Counted from the stretch's first letter, positions 7,540-16,067 are shown. The stretch is 64,000 nt of DNA from an uncultured Roseovarius sp. (GCA_947497295.1 CANMFU010000003.1:248001-312000); one strand, 5' to 3'. Numbers and translations are program-made. Notes: generated by a model not told the origin, from the sequence alone.

Positions 7540-8013
7540 GGTGTGTCCCTCCTCAGAGTAGCAGGAAATGTTTGTGTCATGATCCGCCGCCTCCCGATGT
7601 GAACGCGACTTGAAGCATCTAATGCGGCTTTTTGCCCGTCCGGTCAACGAACCCAGCCCCCCGGCGGACGTTGTAGCCCGTCATGTGACGAATTAGGCAC
7701 ACAAATGCGACGCAACACAGCCCGAATTCAGCGATTTCCTCTTATTTTAACAAGATTCCGACCTTCAGGTGTACCGGCTGCGATTCCACTCAGCACCATT
7801 ACGATCGCAGTCCGGCGAGGGTGAATCGGCCTGCCCAGCTGGCGAAACCTGCGTCCTGCACCACCAAAACCATACCGATTCCACGCTTGCGCGCCGTGTT
7901 GATTTGGACTTCGTCCTCGAATCGCGCATTCTTCTGCTTCAGGCGGATTGCACCACACCAAAATATCCCGACCGGCCCCGTCCCTGGATCCCGTAAACCT
8001 CAAGGAGCGCAGC
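7540..8013. other. Intergenic region between porin and aldolase genes, no gene seen
   Basis: 474 bp between two divergent genes. It should hold the promoters of both. I can see no supported coding sequence, RNA gene or repeat, and no exact FNR or EcfG site. Confidence 0.5.
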
Positions 8014-8784
8014 ATGCAAATACCTGACCGCCAGCCCGGCACACAAACTGTCAACATGACCCACTGGACCCAGCGCACACAGCTTGCCGCCGCATTTCGC
8101 TGGACCGCACGGCTGAACCTGCACGAGGCCGTCGCAAATCATTTCAGCCTTGCGGTGAACGAGGATGGCACTCAATTCCTGATGAACCCCGATCAGGCGC
8201 ACTTCAGCCGCATTCGCGCGTCCGATTTGCTGCTGCTGGATGCGAACGATCCCGATACGCTGGACCGCCCGGGCGCGCCCGACCCTACCGCGTGGGGACT
8301 GCACGGCGCCGTACACCGCCACTGCCCCCACGCGCGATGCGTCATGCATGTGCATTCCATCTTTGCCACCGTGCTTGCCAGTCTGGCCGACAGTAGACTG
8401 CCGCCCATTGATCAGAACTGCGCCACCTTTTTTAATCGGTACGTGATTGACGACGGCTATGGCGGCCTTGCTTTTGAGGGCGAAGGCGAACGCTGTGCTG
8501 CGCAGCTCAGCGATCAAAGCAAGAAGGTGATGATCATGGGTAACCACGGCGTACTGGTGCTGGGCGACAGCGTCGCCGACACGTTCAACCGCATGTACTA
8601 CTTCGAACGCGCAGCCGAGACCTATATCCGCGCCCTGCAGACAGGCCAGCCGCTTCGCGTGCTGTCAGACGAAATAGCCGAAAAGACCGCCGGCGAGCTG
8701 GACGGCTATCCCGGGCAAAGCGATCGCCACCTGTCCGAACTGATGGGGATACTGGACGATGAGGGATCAAATTACGCAACCTGA
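8014..8784 (+). CDS. Class II aldolase/adducin family protein
   Basis: A 256-residue protein of the L-fuculose-phosphate aldolase/adducin fold. The divalent-metal His motif is visible in 'ARCVMHVHSIFATVLAS', and 'MIMGNHGVLVLGDSV' is the third conserved block that carries the last metal His. Members cleave sugar phosphates or related hydroxyacids; this longer subtype is usually annotated only as 'class II aldolase and adducin N-terminal domain protein'. ATG 8014 is chosen because of the upstream GGAGCG. The in-frame ATG at 7948 has no ribosome site. It stands alone; substrate unknown. Confidence 0.85.
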   Translation: MQIPDRQPGTQTVNMTHWTQRTQLAAAFRWTARLNLHEAVANHFSLAVNEDGTQFLMNPDQAHFSRIRASDLLLLDANDPDTLDRPGAPDPTAWGLHGAVHRHCPHARCVMHVHSIFATVLASLADSRLPPIDQNCATFFNRYVIDDGYGGLAFEGEGERCAAQLSDQSKKVMIMGNHGVLVLGDSVADTFNRMYYFERAAETYIRALQTGQPLRVLSDEIAEKTAGELDGYPGQSDRHLSELMGILDDEGSNYAT

Positions 8785-8976
8785 CGAGGCTGCGCGCCAA
8801 TGTCAGCGGCGCGCCTGGACGTAAGCTGCTCCAAGGGTATTTGGGCCAAGAAAAAATGCCCCGGCAAGCGCGTAGAATAGGCTGAGGACCACGCTGGGCT
8901 GTCTGGACACTTCATTCCGATTGTGGCGGTATGGACTTTCATCTTTCCCCAAATACTTCCGCCGGAGGCTTCGATC

Positions 8977-9261
8977 ATGACAATGACATGCACCGCCACA
9001 CAGCTGATTGACGACGACCGCACGCGCGTGACGCGCTTCGACTTCGAGCCGGGCCAGCAGACCGGCTGGCACACGCACGGGATGGATTACGTGATCACCA
9101 CGCTCACAGAGTGCAAGATGCGGCTGGAGTTGCCGGGTGGCGAGGTAAAGGCAAACCACGTGCCCGCCGGAAGCGTCTACAAGCGTGTTGAAGGAACCGA
9201 ACATAACGTGATTAACGAAGGCGACGCCCTCATGTCTTTCGTTGAGGTCGAACTGAAATAA
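8977..9261 (+). CDS. Small cupin-domain protein
   Basis: A 94-residue single-domain cupin. Motif 1 is 'PGQQTGWHTHGMDYVITTL', with metal ligands His-x-His and later residues. The second half has 'VEGTEHNVINEGD', with the His of motif 2. Such proteins bind a metal and are often small regulators or isomerases; the activity here is not readable. ATG 8977 has GGAGG eight bases upstream and is preferred to ATG 8923. A 12-bp inverted repeat follows the gene. Confidence 0.82.
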   Translation: MTMTCTATQLIDDDRTRVTRFDFEPGQQTGWHTHGMDYVITTLTECKMRLELPGGEVKANHVPAGSVYKRVEGTEHNVINEGDALMSFVEVELK

Positions 9262-9271
9262 ACTAAGCGTC

Positions 9272-9306
9272 GACTTAGCCAATCGCCGGACCCTATTGGC
9301 TAAGTC
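9272..9306. repeat. Perfect 12-bp inverted repeat after the cupin gene
   Basis: GACTTAGCCAAT (9272-9283) and its exact reverse complement (9295-9306) flank an 11-nt loop. It sits 10 bp after the cupin stop, so it may end transcription, but there is no T run. It also borders the region with a transposase relic. Confidence 0.6.
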
Positions 9307-9720
9307 TACGATTCCAAACGCCTGAATGATCTTATGGTCTTGCGAGAGGTCATGTCAGCTGCTGGATATGGACGCCAAGGCCCCGATGCCTCGGCGCCCT
9401 CAATGGTCGGCCCGCCACCTCCTGGCCACGCGACGGTCCGCCCTACAAGCCATCCACTGTCCGGCCGTGGCTAACCTACGAAATACGAGAGCGTTCGCGG
9501 AATCACTTCGAAGCTCTTGGGCCGTGTCGGAGCGTTTCGCGATCCATAGAACCCAGCGGCCAATGCCGATCGGCGCTCCACGCAATTCTGGCTCCGCATA
9601 TACAATATATGAAGCAGGTTTGAGGCCTCACACGTGAGCAGAGCGAACACAGTCAGCGCTTGCAACCCTCAAGCCGCCTGCCTGCATAAAAACCGAAGAA
9701 CCCGCTATTCTGGCCAGGTT
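9307..9720. other. Non-coding stretch beside an IS relic
   Basis: About 400 bp with only short, unconvincing reading frames on both strands and no recognisable protein motif. It may be the decayed C-terminal half of the IS5-type element whose N-terminal part lies at 9721-10085, but I cannot show this from sequence. Confidence 0.35.
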
Positions 9721-10085
9721 TCACTCGATGACTAGCAATCTCAGCTGCTTGAGGCGTAATTTTTCGGCCTCTTCACAGCGCGCCAAAACGACTGGTATTC
9801 GGTTAATCTCTGCAAGCAGTCAGTTGTCGTGCCGCACGGAAGTGGCACCGCACAGTTAAAACTGGTGGATAATCCTTCGGCAAAAGCCGCAAAGCGCACC
9901 CGCCTGCGACATCACACCCGATCGCGTTCCAGACAGCGCAAAGGCCAACCTCCCTTTGGTCATTCAGGGCGATCGCCAGCGAGAGGGACGGGTGCGGCAA
10001 TCGCCCAGTCACCATCGCATAGGTCCCTTGAATACCGATGCTTGCTACGCTCTTGGTGTCCGCCGGTCGATTCAGCCCAGGCCAT
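9721..10085 (-). pseudogene. Degraded IS5-family transposase (N-terminal part, frameshifted)
   Basis: Reading leftward from ATG 10085, one frame gives 'RYSRDLCDGDWAIAAPVP' and stops at 9960. This resembles the IS5-family N-terminus 'YPSDLTDEEWALIAPLLP'. A second frame continues with 'VWNAIGCDVAGGC' and 'LRLLPKDYPPVLTVRCHF', matching the family block 'W.A.....GC.WR.LPKDFPPW.TV...F', then stops at 9803. A third frame goes on with 'LLAEINRIPVVLA'. At least two frameshifts plus an internal stop make it non-functional. No DDE catalytic region or intact terminal repeats were found. Confidence 0.72.
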
Positions 10086-10161
10086 CTCGATCTTTGTTCA
10101 GTTTCGCAACAAAACCGGCACATACCCGGCTGAAGTCACCCCAGCAATTTCCAATCGACAC

Positions 10162-10950
10162 TCAAATATTGAACCGCAGCGACAGGCAGGACATGCCGCC
10201 ATCCAGCAGGGCGCAATCGGTGTTGTCGATGGGCCGCACATTAAACCCCTCTTGCGTCAGCATTTCAGCCGTCTTCGGGAAACCGTCCGGCATGAGTATC
10301 ACGTCGTTAAAGCGGATGGCGTTGGCCGCCGCTTCCTCGCCGTCTGGCAGATGGAGCACGCGATAACCTTCAAAGCAGCCGCTGGCATCCAGCAGTTTTG
10401 TCGACAGGATCGTTTCCGCGTCGAGCAATGAACAATCGGTCTTGAAATGCAGAACGCCGTCGGGCGTCTGTACTTCGCGCAGGGGATGGCCCCATTCGTC
10501 CAATATCTTGCGCAGCTCGGCCACGCCCTCGGCATCAGTGCGGGCAGAGAGGCCGACAAGCACTTCGCGCCCGGTAAACAGGATATCGCCGCCCTCGATG
10601 TGGCCGGGGCCCTCGATGTCGCGCAGATCTTCGAACAGGCCTGCCAGCGTGGGCCGCATCTGTGCCACCTCCCCCATGCGGCTGGCGGCGCCGGGCCGCA
10701 TCATCACGGCACCTCCGGGCAGGCACAACGCGGTATCCTCGACGAACAGCGCATCGGGATAGTCCTCCAGCGCGTCCAGCACGATCACCTCAGCTCCAGT
10801 GCTGCGCAAGGTGGCAACATAGGCATCATGCGCTGCCTGCATACGTTCCAGATCAGGCGCACCGCGATCCTGCGCGCGCAGCCCGGCTGTGACGCTGGCG
10901 CCAGGCCGACGGCTGACGGCGTGCGTAAAATGGATGGCGGGGTTGGTCAT
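10162..10950 (-). CDS. ddaH: Dimethylarginine dimethylaminohydrolase (DDAH)-like amidinohydrolase
   Basis: A 262-residue enzyme of the guanidino-group-modifying superfamily. DDAH hydrolyses N-omega-methylated arginines to citrulline plus methyl- or dimethylamine. Visible features: 'YPDALFVEDTAL' (64-75) with substrate-binding acidic residues, 'GPGHIEGGDILF', catalytic His169 in 'VLHFKTD', and nucleophile Cys255 in 'LDGGMSCLSLRF'. The length fits bacterial DDAH (about 255 residues) and is far shorter than arginine deiminase (about 410). ATG 10950 has GAGGAGG upstream. It lies 11 bp after an arginine-transaminase-like gene, in one operon with a TetR gene and next to an amino acid ABC transporter. 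Confidence 0.83.
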   Translation of the reverse strand: MTNPAIHFTHAVSRRPGASVTAGLRAQDRGAPDLERMQAAHDAYVATLRSTGAEVIVLDALEDYPDALFVEDTALCLPGGAVMMRPGAASRMGEVAQMRPTLAGLFEDLRDIEGPGHIEGGDILFTGREVLVGLSARTDAEGVAELRKILDEWGHPLREVQTPDGVLHFKTDCSLLDAETILSTKLLDASGCFEGYRVLHLPDGEEAAANAIRFNDVILMPDGFPKTAEMLTQEGFNVRPIDNTDCALLDGGMSCLSLRFNI

Positions 10951-10961
10951 GGTGGTCCTCC

Positions 10962-12161
10962 TCAGGAATTGGCTGCCAGCGCTGCGCCATGGCACGCGGC
11001 GGCATGGGCAATGATACGCTCGCAGGCCACCTCAAGCGCCGCATCGGGTGCGGTCAGCGCAACGCGCACCCACGAATCCAGCGTTTTGCCGAACGAAGTA
11101 CCGGGCATTACAGCGACACCGAACTTCTCCAGCAAATCAAAAGCATAACTTTCAGCATCCATGCCGGTTGAGGAAATGTCGATCAGCGCGAACATGCCCG
11201 CTTGAGGGCGGCTGACAGTCAATGCGCTTTCCCCCTCCAGCCGCTGCGCCAGATAGGCTGCGCGCGCGGCAAAGCGCCCGCGCATTCCTGGCGCCACGGG
11301 CGACGGCGCCGACACGGCGGCGGCAGTGGCATCGGCCAGAAAAGGCTGGCTGCCGAACAGCATGGTTTCGGACAGCGACAACAGATTTGATGTGAATTCC
11401 GTGCTGCCGATCGCCCAGCCGCTGCGAAACCCCGGCGCGGCGTGGCTTTTGGAAATCGACGACACCACCACCGTGCGATCCGCCAGATCCGGCTCGGCCA
11501 GCGGCGAGGCGAAGGGGACGCCGTCAAAAATCAGCTCCTCGTAAACCTCGTCTGAGATGATCCAGAGGTCATGCTTGCGCGCCAGGGCACCAATCTCACG
11601 GATGTCCTGCTGCGTCAGCACCGCGCCGGTTGGATTATGCGGCGTGTTCAGCAAAATCGCCCGGCTGCGCGGCGTGACGCGCGCTGCGATATCGGCAGCG
11701 CGGATACGAAAGCCGTTTTCGGGGTCCAGCGGCACCGGCACCATCGCAGCGCCGCTCGCGCGGATGCAGCCCTCGTAGGTGGCGTACATCGGATCGCCCA
11801 CCAACACCTCGTCACCTGCCTCGACCAACCCCATCAAGGTGGTAAACAGTGAGGTCTGCGTGCCGGGCAGGCACATGACCTGATCGGGCGTGATCTGGCG
11901 CCCGGTCGATTCGGTATAGCGCTGCGCCAGCGCCGTGCGCAGGCCCGGCTCGCCCATGCCATTTGAATAGCCCATGCGCCCGGCGCGCATGGCGGCCGCG
12001 GCATTGTCCAGCAGTTCGGGTCGCGGCGGCACGTCTGGCTCGCCAATCGTCAGCTCGACAATGTCGCGCCCGGCCGCTTTCAGCACGCGGGCGCGGAAGT
12101 GAACCGCCCATTTCGCACCACCAAGGCCCGCGAGCCGCTGCGTTATGCTTGCGTATTTCAT
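10962..12161 (-). CDS. Class I aminotransferase, AruH-like (arginine:pyruvate transaminase type)
   Basis: A 399-residue PLP enzyme of the aspartate-aminotransferase fold. 'NTPHNPTGAV' and 'WIISDEVYEELIFDG' are the PLP-contact blocks, and Lys in 'SSISKSHAAPGFRSGW' forms the Schiff base. The N-terminus 'MKYASITQRLAG' and the block 'DPMYATYE' resemble Pseudomonas AruH, which transaminates L-arginine with pyruvate. The specificity is inferred, helped by the adjacent DDAH and transporter. ATG 12161 has AGGGGAC upstream; ATG 12179, which overlaps the TetR stop (ATGA), lacks a site. Confidence 0.8.
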   Translation of the reverse strand: MKYASITQRLAGLGGAKWAVHFRARVLKAAGRDIVELTIGEPDVPPRPELLDNAAAAMRAGRMGYSNGMGEPGLRTALAQRYTESTGRQITPDQVMCLPGTQTSLFTTLMGLVEAGDEVLVGDPMYATYEGCIRASGAAMVPVPLDPENGFRIRAADIAARVTPRSRAILLNTPHNPTGAVLTQQDIREIGALARKHDLWIISDEVYEELIFDGVPFASPLAEPDLADRTVVVSSISKSHAAPGFRSGWAIGSTEFTSNLLSLSETMLFGSQPFLADATAAAVSAPSPVAPGMRGRFAARAAYLAQRLEGESALTVSRPQAGMFALIDISSTGMDAESYAFDLLEKFGVAVMPGTSFGKTLDSWVRVALTAPDAALEVACERIIAHAAACHGAALAANS

Positions 12162-12175
12162 GGTCAAGTCCCCTT

Positions 12176-12823
12176 TCATTTCTCATGGGCCGCCGTCAGA
12201 TCCAGCCCGAGCATTGCACCGACCGATCCCAGTCCGATCTGTGTCAACTCATCCGCGCCAAATGCCTCGGGCAGCAGCCCACCCTCAAGCCACAGACCGT
12301 CGATCACCGCGTTACAGGCGATGGCGTGGCGGCGCAGGTCAGCTGTCGCAGCGGGGCGCCCGGCCTCGGTCAGCGCATCTGCAATCAAGCCCTGAAGGTG
12401 GTCGCGAAATTCTGCGTAGGTCGCCGCGTGCGTGTCGCGCATACGCCCGCCTTGCTGCACATAGGTCAGAAACCCTGCCCACAGCGTCACCGCCTGCGTG
12501 CTCGCCACCGGCGGGCGCAGGCCGGTAGCGATGAATTCGGCCAGCCGCGCCGCCGCGCTCTGCCCCTGTGTATGCGCATCCTGCCCGCAGGTCGCGCGGG
12601 TCAGATCGCTCATGTGTTGCGCGTAGGCGGCGCTCAGCAGCGCATCCTTTCCGTCGAAATAATGCCCGATCAGACCCGGCGTCACCCCGGCGCGCGCGGC
12701 AACGGCGCGAATGGTGGCGGCGGAGATCCCCTCTTCGGCGATGATGGCCAGCATCGCCGCGATCATCGCCTCGCGGCGCAGGTCCGGGCCGATCCGGCGA
12801 AATATCTTGCGTTCGGGCGTCAT
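12176..12823 (-). CDS. TetR-family repressor
   Basis: A 215-residue regulator. The N-terminal helix-turn-helix reads 'ISAATIRAVAARAGVTPGLI' followed by 'GHYFDGKDALL', the TetR DNA-binding signature; the BetI-like 'GLIGHYF' recognition helix is clear. The C-terminal ligand domain (~60-210) carries no recognisable specificity. It heads the leftward operon (tetR, transaminase, DDAH) and is divergent from the ABC transporter, so it likely controls both. The inducer may be arginine or a derivative (inference). The start is ATG 12823, with only a weak ribosome site. Confidence 0.85.
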   Translation of the reverse strand: MTPERKIFRRIGPDLRREAMIAAMLAIIAEEGISAATIRAVAARAGVTPGLIGHYFDGKDALLSAAYAQHMSDLTRATCGQDAHTQGQSAAARLAEFIATGLRPPVASTQAVTLWAGFLTYVQQGGRMRDTHAATYAEFRDHLQGLIADALTEAGRPAATADLRRHAIACNAVIDGLWLEGGLLPEAFGADELTQIGLGSVGAMLGLDLTAAHEK

Positions 12824-12864
12824 GCGGGGCCTGCTGATTGAGGTTTGCGGCACGTATTGCGAGA

Positions 12865-12911
12865 TGTAGTAATTATACAGTTGCACAATTAGCCAGAATC
12901 GGAATTACTAT
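12865..12911. promoter_or_regulatory. Divergent promoter/operator region, tetR versus ABC transporter
   Basis: An A+T-rich island in a G+C-rich stretch. TATAAT occurs on the minus strand (12877-12872), a consensus -10 for tetR. On the plus strand, TTGCAC (12881-12886) and ATTACT (12904-12909) are separated by 17 bp, an acceptable promoter for the transporter. An imperfect dyad (TAATT...AATTA) spans both and could be the TetR operator. This is assignment by eye. Confidence 0.4.
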
Positions 12912-12935
12912 CAAGTCAAGAATGGGGAGCATTGC

Positions 12936-13736
12936 ATGAGTTCGGCAGAGGCCGCAGCCTTGAGGGGCACCACCGATACCGCGTCCGAAGAGGCGATCAG
13001 GGTCGAGGATCTGCACAAATCCTTCGGCGATCTGAAAGTCCTCAAAGGCGTATCTCTGACGGCCGCGCGCGGCGATGTAGTGGCGATCATCGGCGGCTCG
13101 GGCTCGGGCAAATCCACAATGCTGCGCTGCATCAACTTTCTGGAAACGCCCAGTTCCGGCCGCATCATCGTCGGCGGCGAGGAAATCGCCATGAAGTCTG
13201 ACGGCAGCCCCGCAAAGCCGAAACAGATCGAGCGGATCCGCACCAAGCTGGGCATGGTGTTTCAGTCGTTCAACCTGTGGACGCACCGCACCCTGCTGGA
13301 AAACGTCATCGAAGTCCCCGTGCATGTGCTGGGCATCCCCAAACGCGAGGCGACCGCCCGCGCGATGGAATTACTGGGACGCGTCGGCCTTGCCGAAAAG
13401 GCAGACAGCTATCCTGCGTTCCTGTCCGGAGGCCAGCAACAGCGCGCCGCCATCGCGCGCGCATTGGCTGTGGACCCCGCCGTCATGCTGTTTGACGAAC
13501 CGACCAGTGCGCTGGACCCCGAACTGGTGGGCGAGGTGCTGACCGTCATCAGCGATCTGGCCGCCGAAGGGCGCACCATGATCCTCGTCACGCATGAGAT
13601 GAAATTCGCGCGCGAGGTCGCCACCCACGTCATTTACCTGTCCGAAGGCCGCATCGAAGAGGAAGGCCCGCCCGAAGAGGTGTTCGGAAACCCGAAATCC
13701 GAGCGCCTGCAACAGTTTCTCAGGACTGTCGCATAA
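12936..13736 (+). CDS. Polar amino acid ABC transporter, ATP-binding protein (HisP-like)
   Basis: A 266-residue ABC ATPase. Walker A 'GGSGSGKST' (53-61), Q-loop in 'GMVFQSFNLWTH', signature 'LSGGQQQR', Walker B 'VMLFDEPTSALD' and H-loop in 'LVTHEMKFAREV' are all present. The 'FNLWTHRTLLENV' stretch and the MKFA motif are typical of the HisP/ArtP/OccP polar amino acid class. It has a ~20-residue polar N-terminal extension. It is the first gene of an ATPase, binding protein, permease, permease operon that faces away from tetR. Confidence 0.9.
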   Translation: MSSAEAAALRGTTDTASEEAIRVEDLHKSFGDLKVLKGVSLTAARGDVVAIIGGSGSGKSTMLRCINFLETPSSGRIIVGGEEIAMKSDGSPAKPKQIERIRTKLGMVFQSFNLWTHRTLLENVIEVPVHVLGIPKREATARAMELLGRVGLAEKADSYPAFLSGGQQQRAAIARALAVDPAVMLFDEPTSALDPELVGEVLTVISDLAAEGRTMILVTHEMKFAREVATHVIYLSEGRIEEEGPPEEVFGNPKSERLQQFLRTVA

Positions 13737-13794
13737 CCACGGCGGTCTTGGCGAAAAACCGACAAAACAAAAAACCAAACAGGGAGATTTACAA

Positions 13795-14571
13795 ATGAAA
13801 CTCAGGACCATGCTGGCTACAGCCACAGCTGCCGCACTGCTGGCCGGGGGCGCCGCTGCCGCCGAAACCGTCAAGATCGGCATCGCCGCCGAACCCTACC
13901 CGCCCTTCGCCTTGCCCGACAGCGCCGGCAACTGGTCCGGCTGGGAGGTCGAGATCGCCAAGGCCATCTGCGCCGCGCAGGAAATGACCTGCGAGATCAC
14001 GCCGACCGGCTGGGACGGCATCATCCCCTCGCTTCTGGGCGAACAGATCGACGTCATCATGGCCTCCATGTCGATCACCGAGGAACGCGCCAAGAAAATC
14101 GACTTCACCGATCATTACTACAAGACGCCGGCCGTCGTCGTGACCGCCAAAGGATCGGGGATCACCCCAGACGATGCCGGGCTGTCGGGCAAGATCCTCG
14201 GCGTTCAGGCCTCGACCACGCACCAGACCTACGCGCAGAAGCATTTCGAGGACAGCGCCGCCGAAATTCGCGTCTACCAGACGCAGGACGAGGCCAATCA
14301 GGACCTTTATTCGGGCCGCGTCGACGCGATTCAGGCCGACAGCATCGCCATGGCGGATTTCGTGAACAGCGACATCGGCGCTTGCTGCGAAATCGTCGGC
14401 GCCGTCGCGGATGACGAGGCCATTCTGGGCAAGGGCGTGGGCGCGGGCGTGCGCAAAGGCGACGACGAGCTGCGCGAGCAGCTGAACGCCGGCATCGCCG
14501 CGATCCTTGAAAACGGCACCTATGACGAGATCACGCAGAAATACTTCTCCACAACGATCTACAGCAAGTAA
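13795..14571 (+). CDS. Polar amino acid ABC transporter, periplasmic binding protein
   Basis: A 258-residue extracellular solute-binding protein of family 3 (HisJ/ArgT type). The signal peptide ends at 'GGAAAAE'. The family blocks 'GIAAEPYPPFA' , 'EVEIAKAICA', 'WDGIIPSLLGEQIDVIMASM' and 'RAKKIDFTDHYYKTPAVVV' are intact. Aromatic and acidic residues placed as in basic amino acid binders favour arginine, lysine or a derivative, but specificity is not proven. AGGGAG lies upstream of the ATG. Confidence 0.9.
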   Translation: MKLRTMLATATAAALLAGGAAAAETVKIGIAAEPYPPFALPDSAGNWSGWEVEIAKAICAAQEMTCEITPTGWDGIIPSLLGEQIDVIMASMSITEERAKKIDFTDHYYKTPAVVVTAKGSGITPDDAGLSGKILGVQASTTHQTYAQKHFEDSAAEIRVYQTQDEANQDLYSGRVDAIQADSIAMADFVNSDIGACCEIVGAVADDEAILGKGVGAGVRKGDDELREQLNAGIAAILENGTYDEITQKYFSTTIYSK

Positions 14572-14580
14572 GCACACCCC

Positions 14581-15303
14581 TTGGAGCAAGCGCTTGAACT
14601 TCTGTCACTTTCGCCCCCCGGCTGGGGGGCGAATCTGCTGCGCGGCTTGGCAGCATCCATCCAGATCGCGCTGGGGGCCTTTGGCTTTGGCCTGATCATC
14701 GGGTTCTTCGGCGCGATGGGCAAACTCTATGGCAGCCCTTGGGTGCGCGACCTGCTGGAGGTCTACACCACCGTTGTGCGCGCCGTGCCCGAACTGGTGC
14801 TGATCCTGATCCTCTATTACGTCGGCACCGACATCATCAACAATATCGCCGCCGCCATGGGGCGCGGCCCGGTCGAAATCAGCGGCATCGCCGCCGGCAT
14901 CTGGGTGCTGGGCGTGGTGCAGGGGGCCTATTCCACCGAAATCCTGCGCGGCGCGATCAAGGCGGTCCCGCCCGGCCAGATCGAGGCGGCGCGCGCTTTT
15001 GGCATGCCGCGCGGCCTTCTGGCGCGGCGCGTGACGATCCCGGCGATGACGGCCTTTGCGATTCCCGGCCTCGCCAACCTGTGGCTGATCGCCACCAAGG
15101 ACACCGCCCTGCTGGCTGTCGTCGGGTTCTCCGAACTGACGCTGGAAACGAGGCAGGCGGCGCAATCCACGCGCGCCTATTTCACCTTCTTCCTCGCCGC
15201 CGGATTCCTTTATCTGATGGTCACGCTCCTGTCGGGCGTGATCTTTGGCCGGATCGAAAAATGGGCGCGGCGCGGCCAGCCATCGCACCGGAGCGCGTCA
15301 TGA
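14581..15303 (+). CDS. Polar amino acid ABC transporter permease (HisQ-like, TTG start)
   Basis: A 240-residue permease with about five transmembrane helices. The EAA loop is 'EAARAFGMPRGLLARRVTIP', the contact site for the ATPase, and 'VPELVLILILYYVGTD' is characteristic of HisQ-type subunits. The start is taken as TTG 14581, nine bases after the binding-protein stop. No ATG lies early enough to give the first membrane helix, so the TTG is needed for a full-length protein. It overlaps the next permease by 4 nt (ATGA). Confidence 0.88.
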   Translation: MEQALELLSLSPPGWGANLLRGLAASIQIALGAFGFGLIIGFFGAMGKLYGSPWVRDLLEVYTTVVRAVPELVLILILYYVGTDIINNIAAAMGRGPVEISGIAAGIWVLGVVQGAYSTEILRGAIKAVPPGQIEAARAFGMPRGLLARRVTIPAMTAFAIPGLANLWLIATKDTALLAVVGFSELTLETRQAAQSTRAYFTFFLAAGFLYLMVTLLSGVIFGRIEKWARRGQPSHRSAS

Positions 15304-16067
15304 TCCGCGCGATGCTGATTCCCCGCCGCCTGATCATGCTGGGCTTCTTCGCGGCCTTCGTGATCTGGTGCGCCGTCACCCTCGACTGGTCCTGGATCCC
15401 CGCCTATGCGCCCCTTGCGCTCAGCGGGCTGTGGGTCACGATCTGGCTGCTGGTCGTGTCGCTGGTGCTGGGCTTTGCGCTCGCCGTGCCGCTGGGCCTC
15501 GCCCAGGCGATTGGCCCTTGGTATCTGGCCGCCCCAGCGCGGGCGTTCTGCACGGTGATCCGGGGCACGCCGCTCTTGCTGCAAATATGGCTACTCTATT
15601 TCGGCCTTGGCTCGCTTTTCCCGCAATTCCCATGGATCCGCGAATCCGAGCTTTGGCCCTATCTGCGTCAGGCATGGCCCTATGCGATCCTGTCGCTGAC
15701 CCTCTCCTACGCCGGCTATGAGGGCGAAGTCATGCGCGGCGCCTTCGCATCGGTACAAAAGGGCCAGATCGAGGCCGCGCGCGCCTTTGGCATGCCGCGG
15801 TTCACCATGTTCCGCCGCATCTGGCTGCCACAGGCGATCCGTCAGGCCCTGCCGACGCTGGGCGGCGAGACGATCCTGCAACTCAAGGCAACGCCGCTGG
15901 TCGCGACCATCACCATCGTCGAGCTATACGCCGTCGCCGCCCGCGTCCGGCAGGACACGTTCATCATCTACGAGCCGCTTTTGCTGCTGGCGGTGGGCTA
16001 TCTGCTGATCGCGGGCGTCATCACGCTGGGCTTTCGCTGGATCGAGGGGCGCGGGCCACGGATGTAG
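15300..16067 (+). CDS. Polar amino acid ABC transporter permease (HisM-like)
   Basis: A 255-residue permease, partner of the upstream HisQ-like subunit. 'VIRGTPLLLQIWLLYFGLG' is the family's early block, and the EAA loop is 'EAARAFGMPRFTMFRRIWLP'. It has about five transmembrane helices. ATG 15300 overlaps the previous stop (ATGA), which sets the start; the reading frame is open much further upstream but that part overlaps the HisQ-like gene. It is the last gene of the transporter operon. Confidence 0.9.
   Translation: MIRAMLIPRRLIMLGFFAAFVIWCAVTLDWSWIPAYAPLALSGLWVTIWLLVVSLVLGFALAVPLGLAQAIGPWYLAAPARAFCTVIRGTPLLLQIWLLYFGLGSLFPQFPWIRESELWPYLRQAWPYAILSLTLSYAGYEGEVMRGAFASVQKGQIEAARAFGMPRFTMFRRIWLPQAIRQALPTLGGETILQLKATPLVATITIVELYAVAARVRQDTFIIYEPLLLLAVGYLLIAGVITLGFRWIEGRGPRM

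Noticed and set aside
7728-8078. A minus-strand frame between the porin and aldolase genes
   Set aside because: It runs into the start of the aldolase gene on the other strand, has no ribosome site and no recognisable motif.
9326-9637. A 103-codon plus-strand frame in the gene-poor gap
   Set aside because: No ribosome site, no domain and Arg/Ser-rich composition; the region looks like debris beside an IS relic.
14739-15299. An upstream extension of the HisM-like permease frame
   Set aside because: This part overlaps the HisQ-like permease in another frame and reads as an Arg/Gly-rich non-protein sequence; ATG 15300 with the ATGA overlap is the start.
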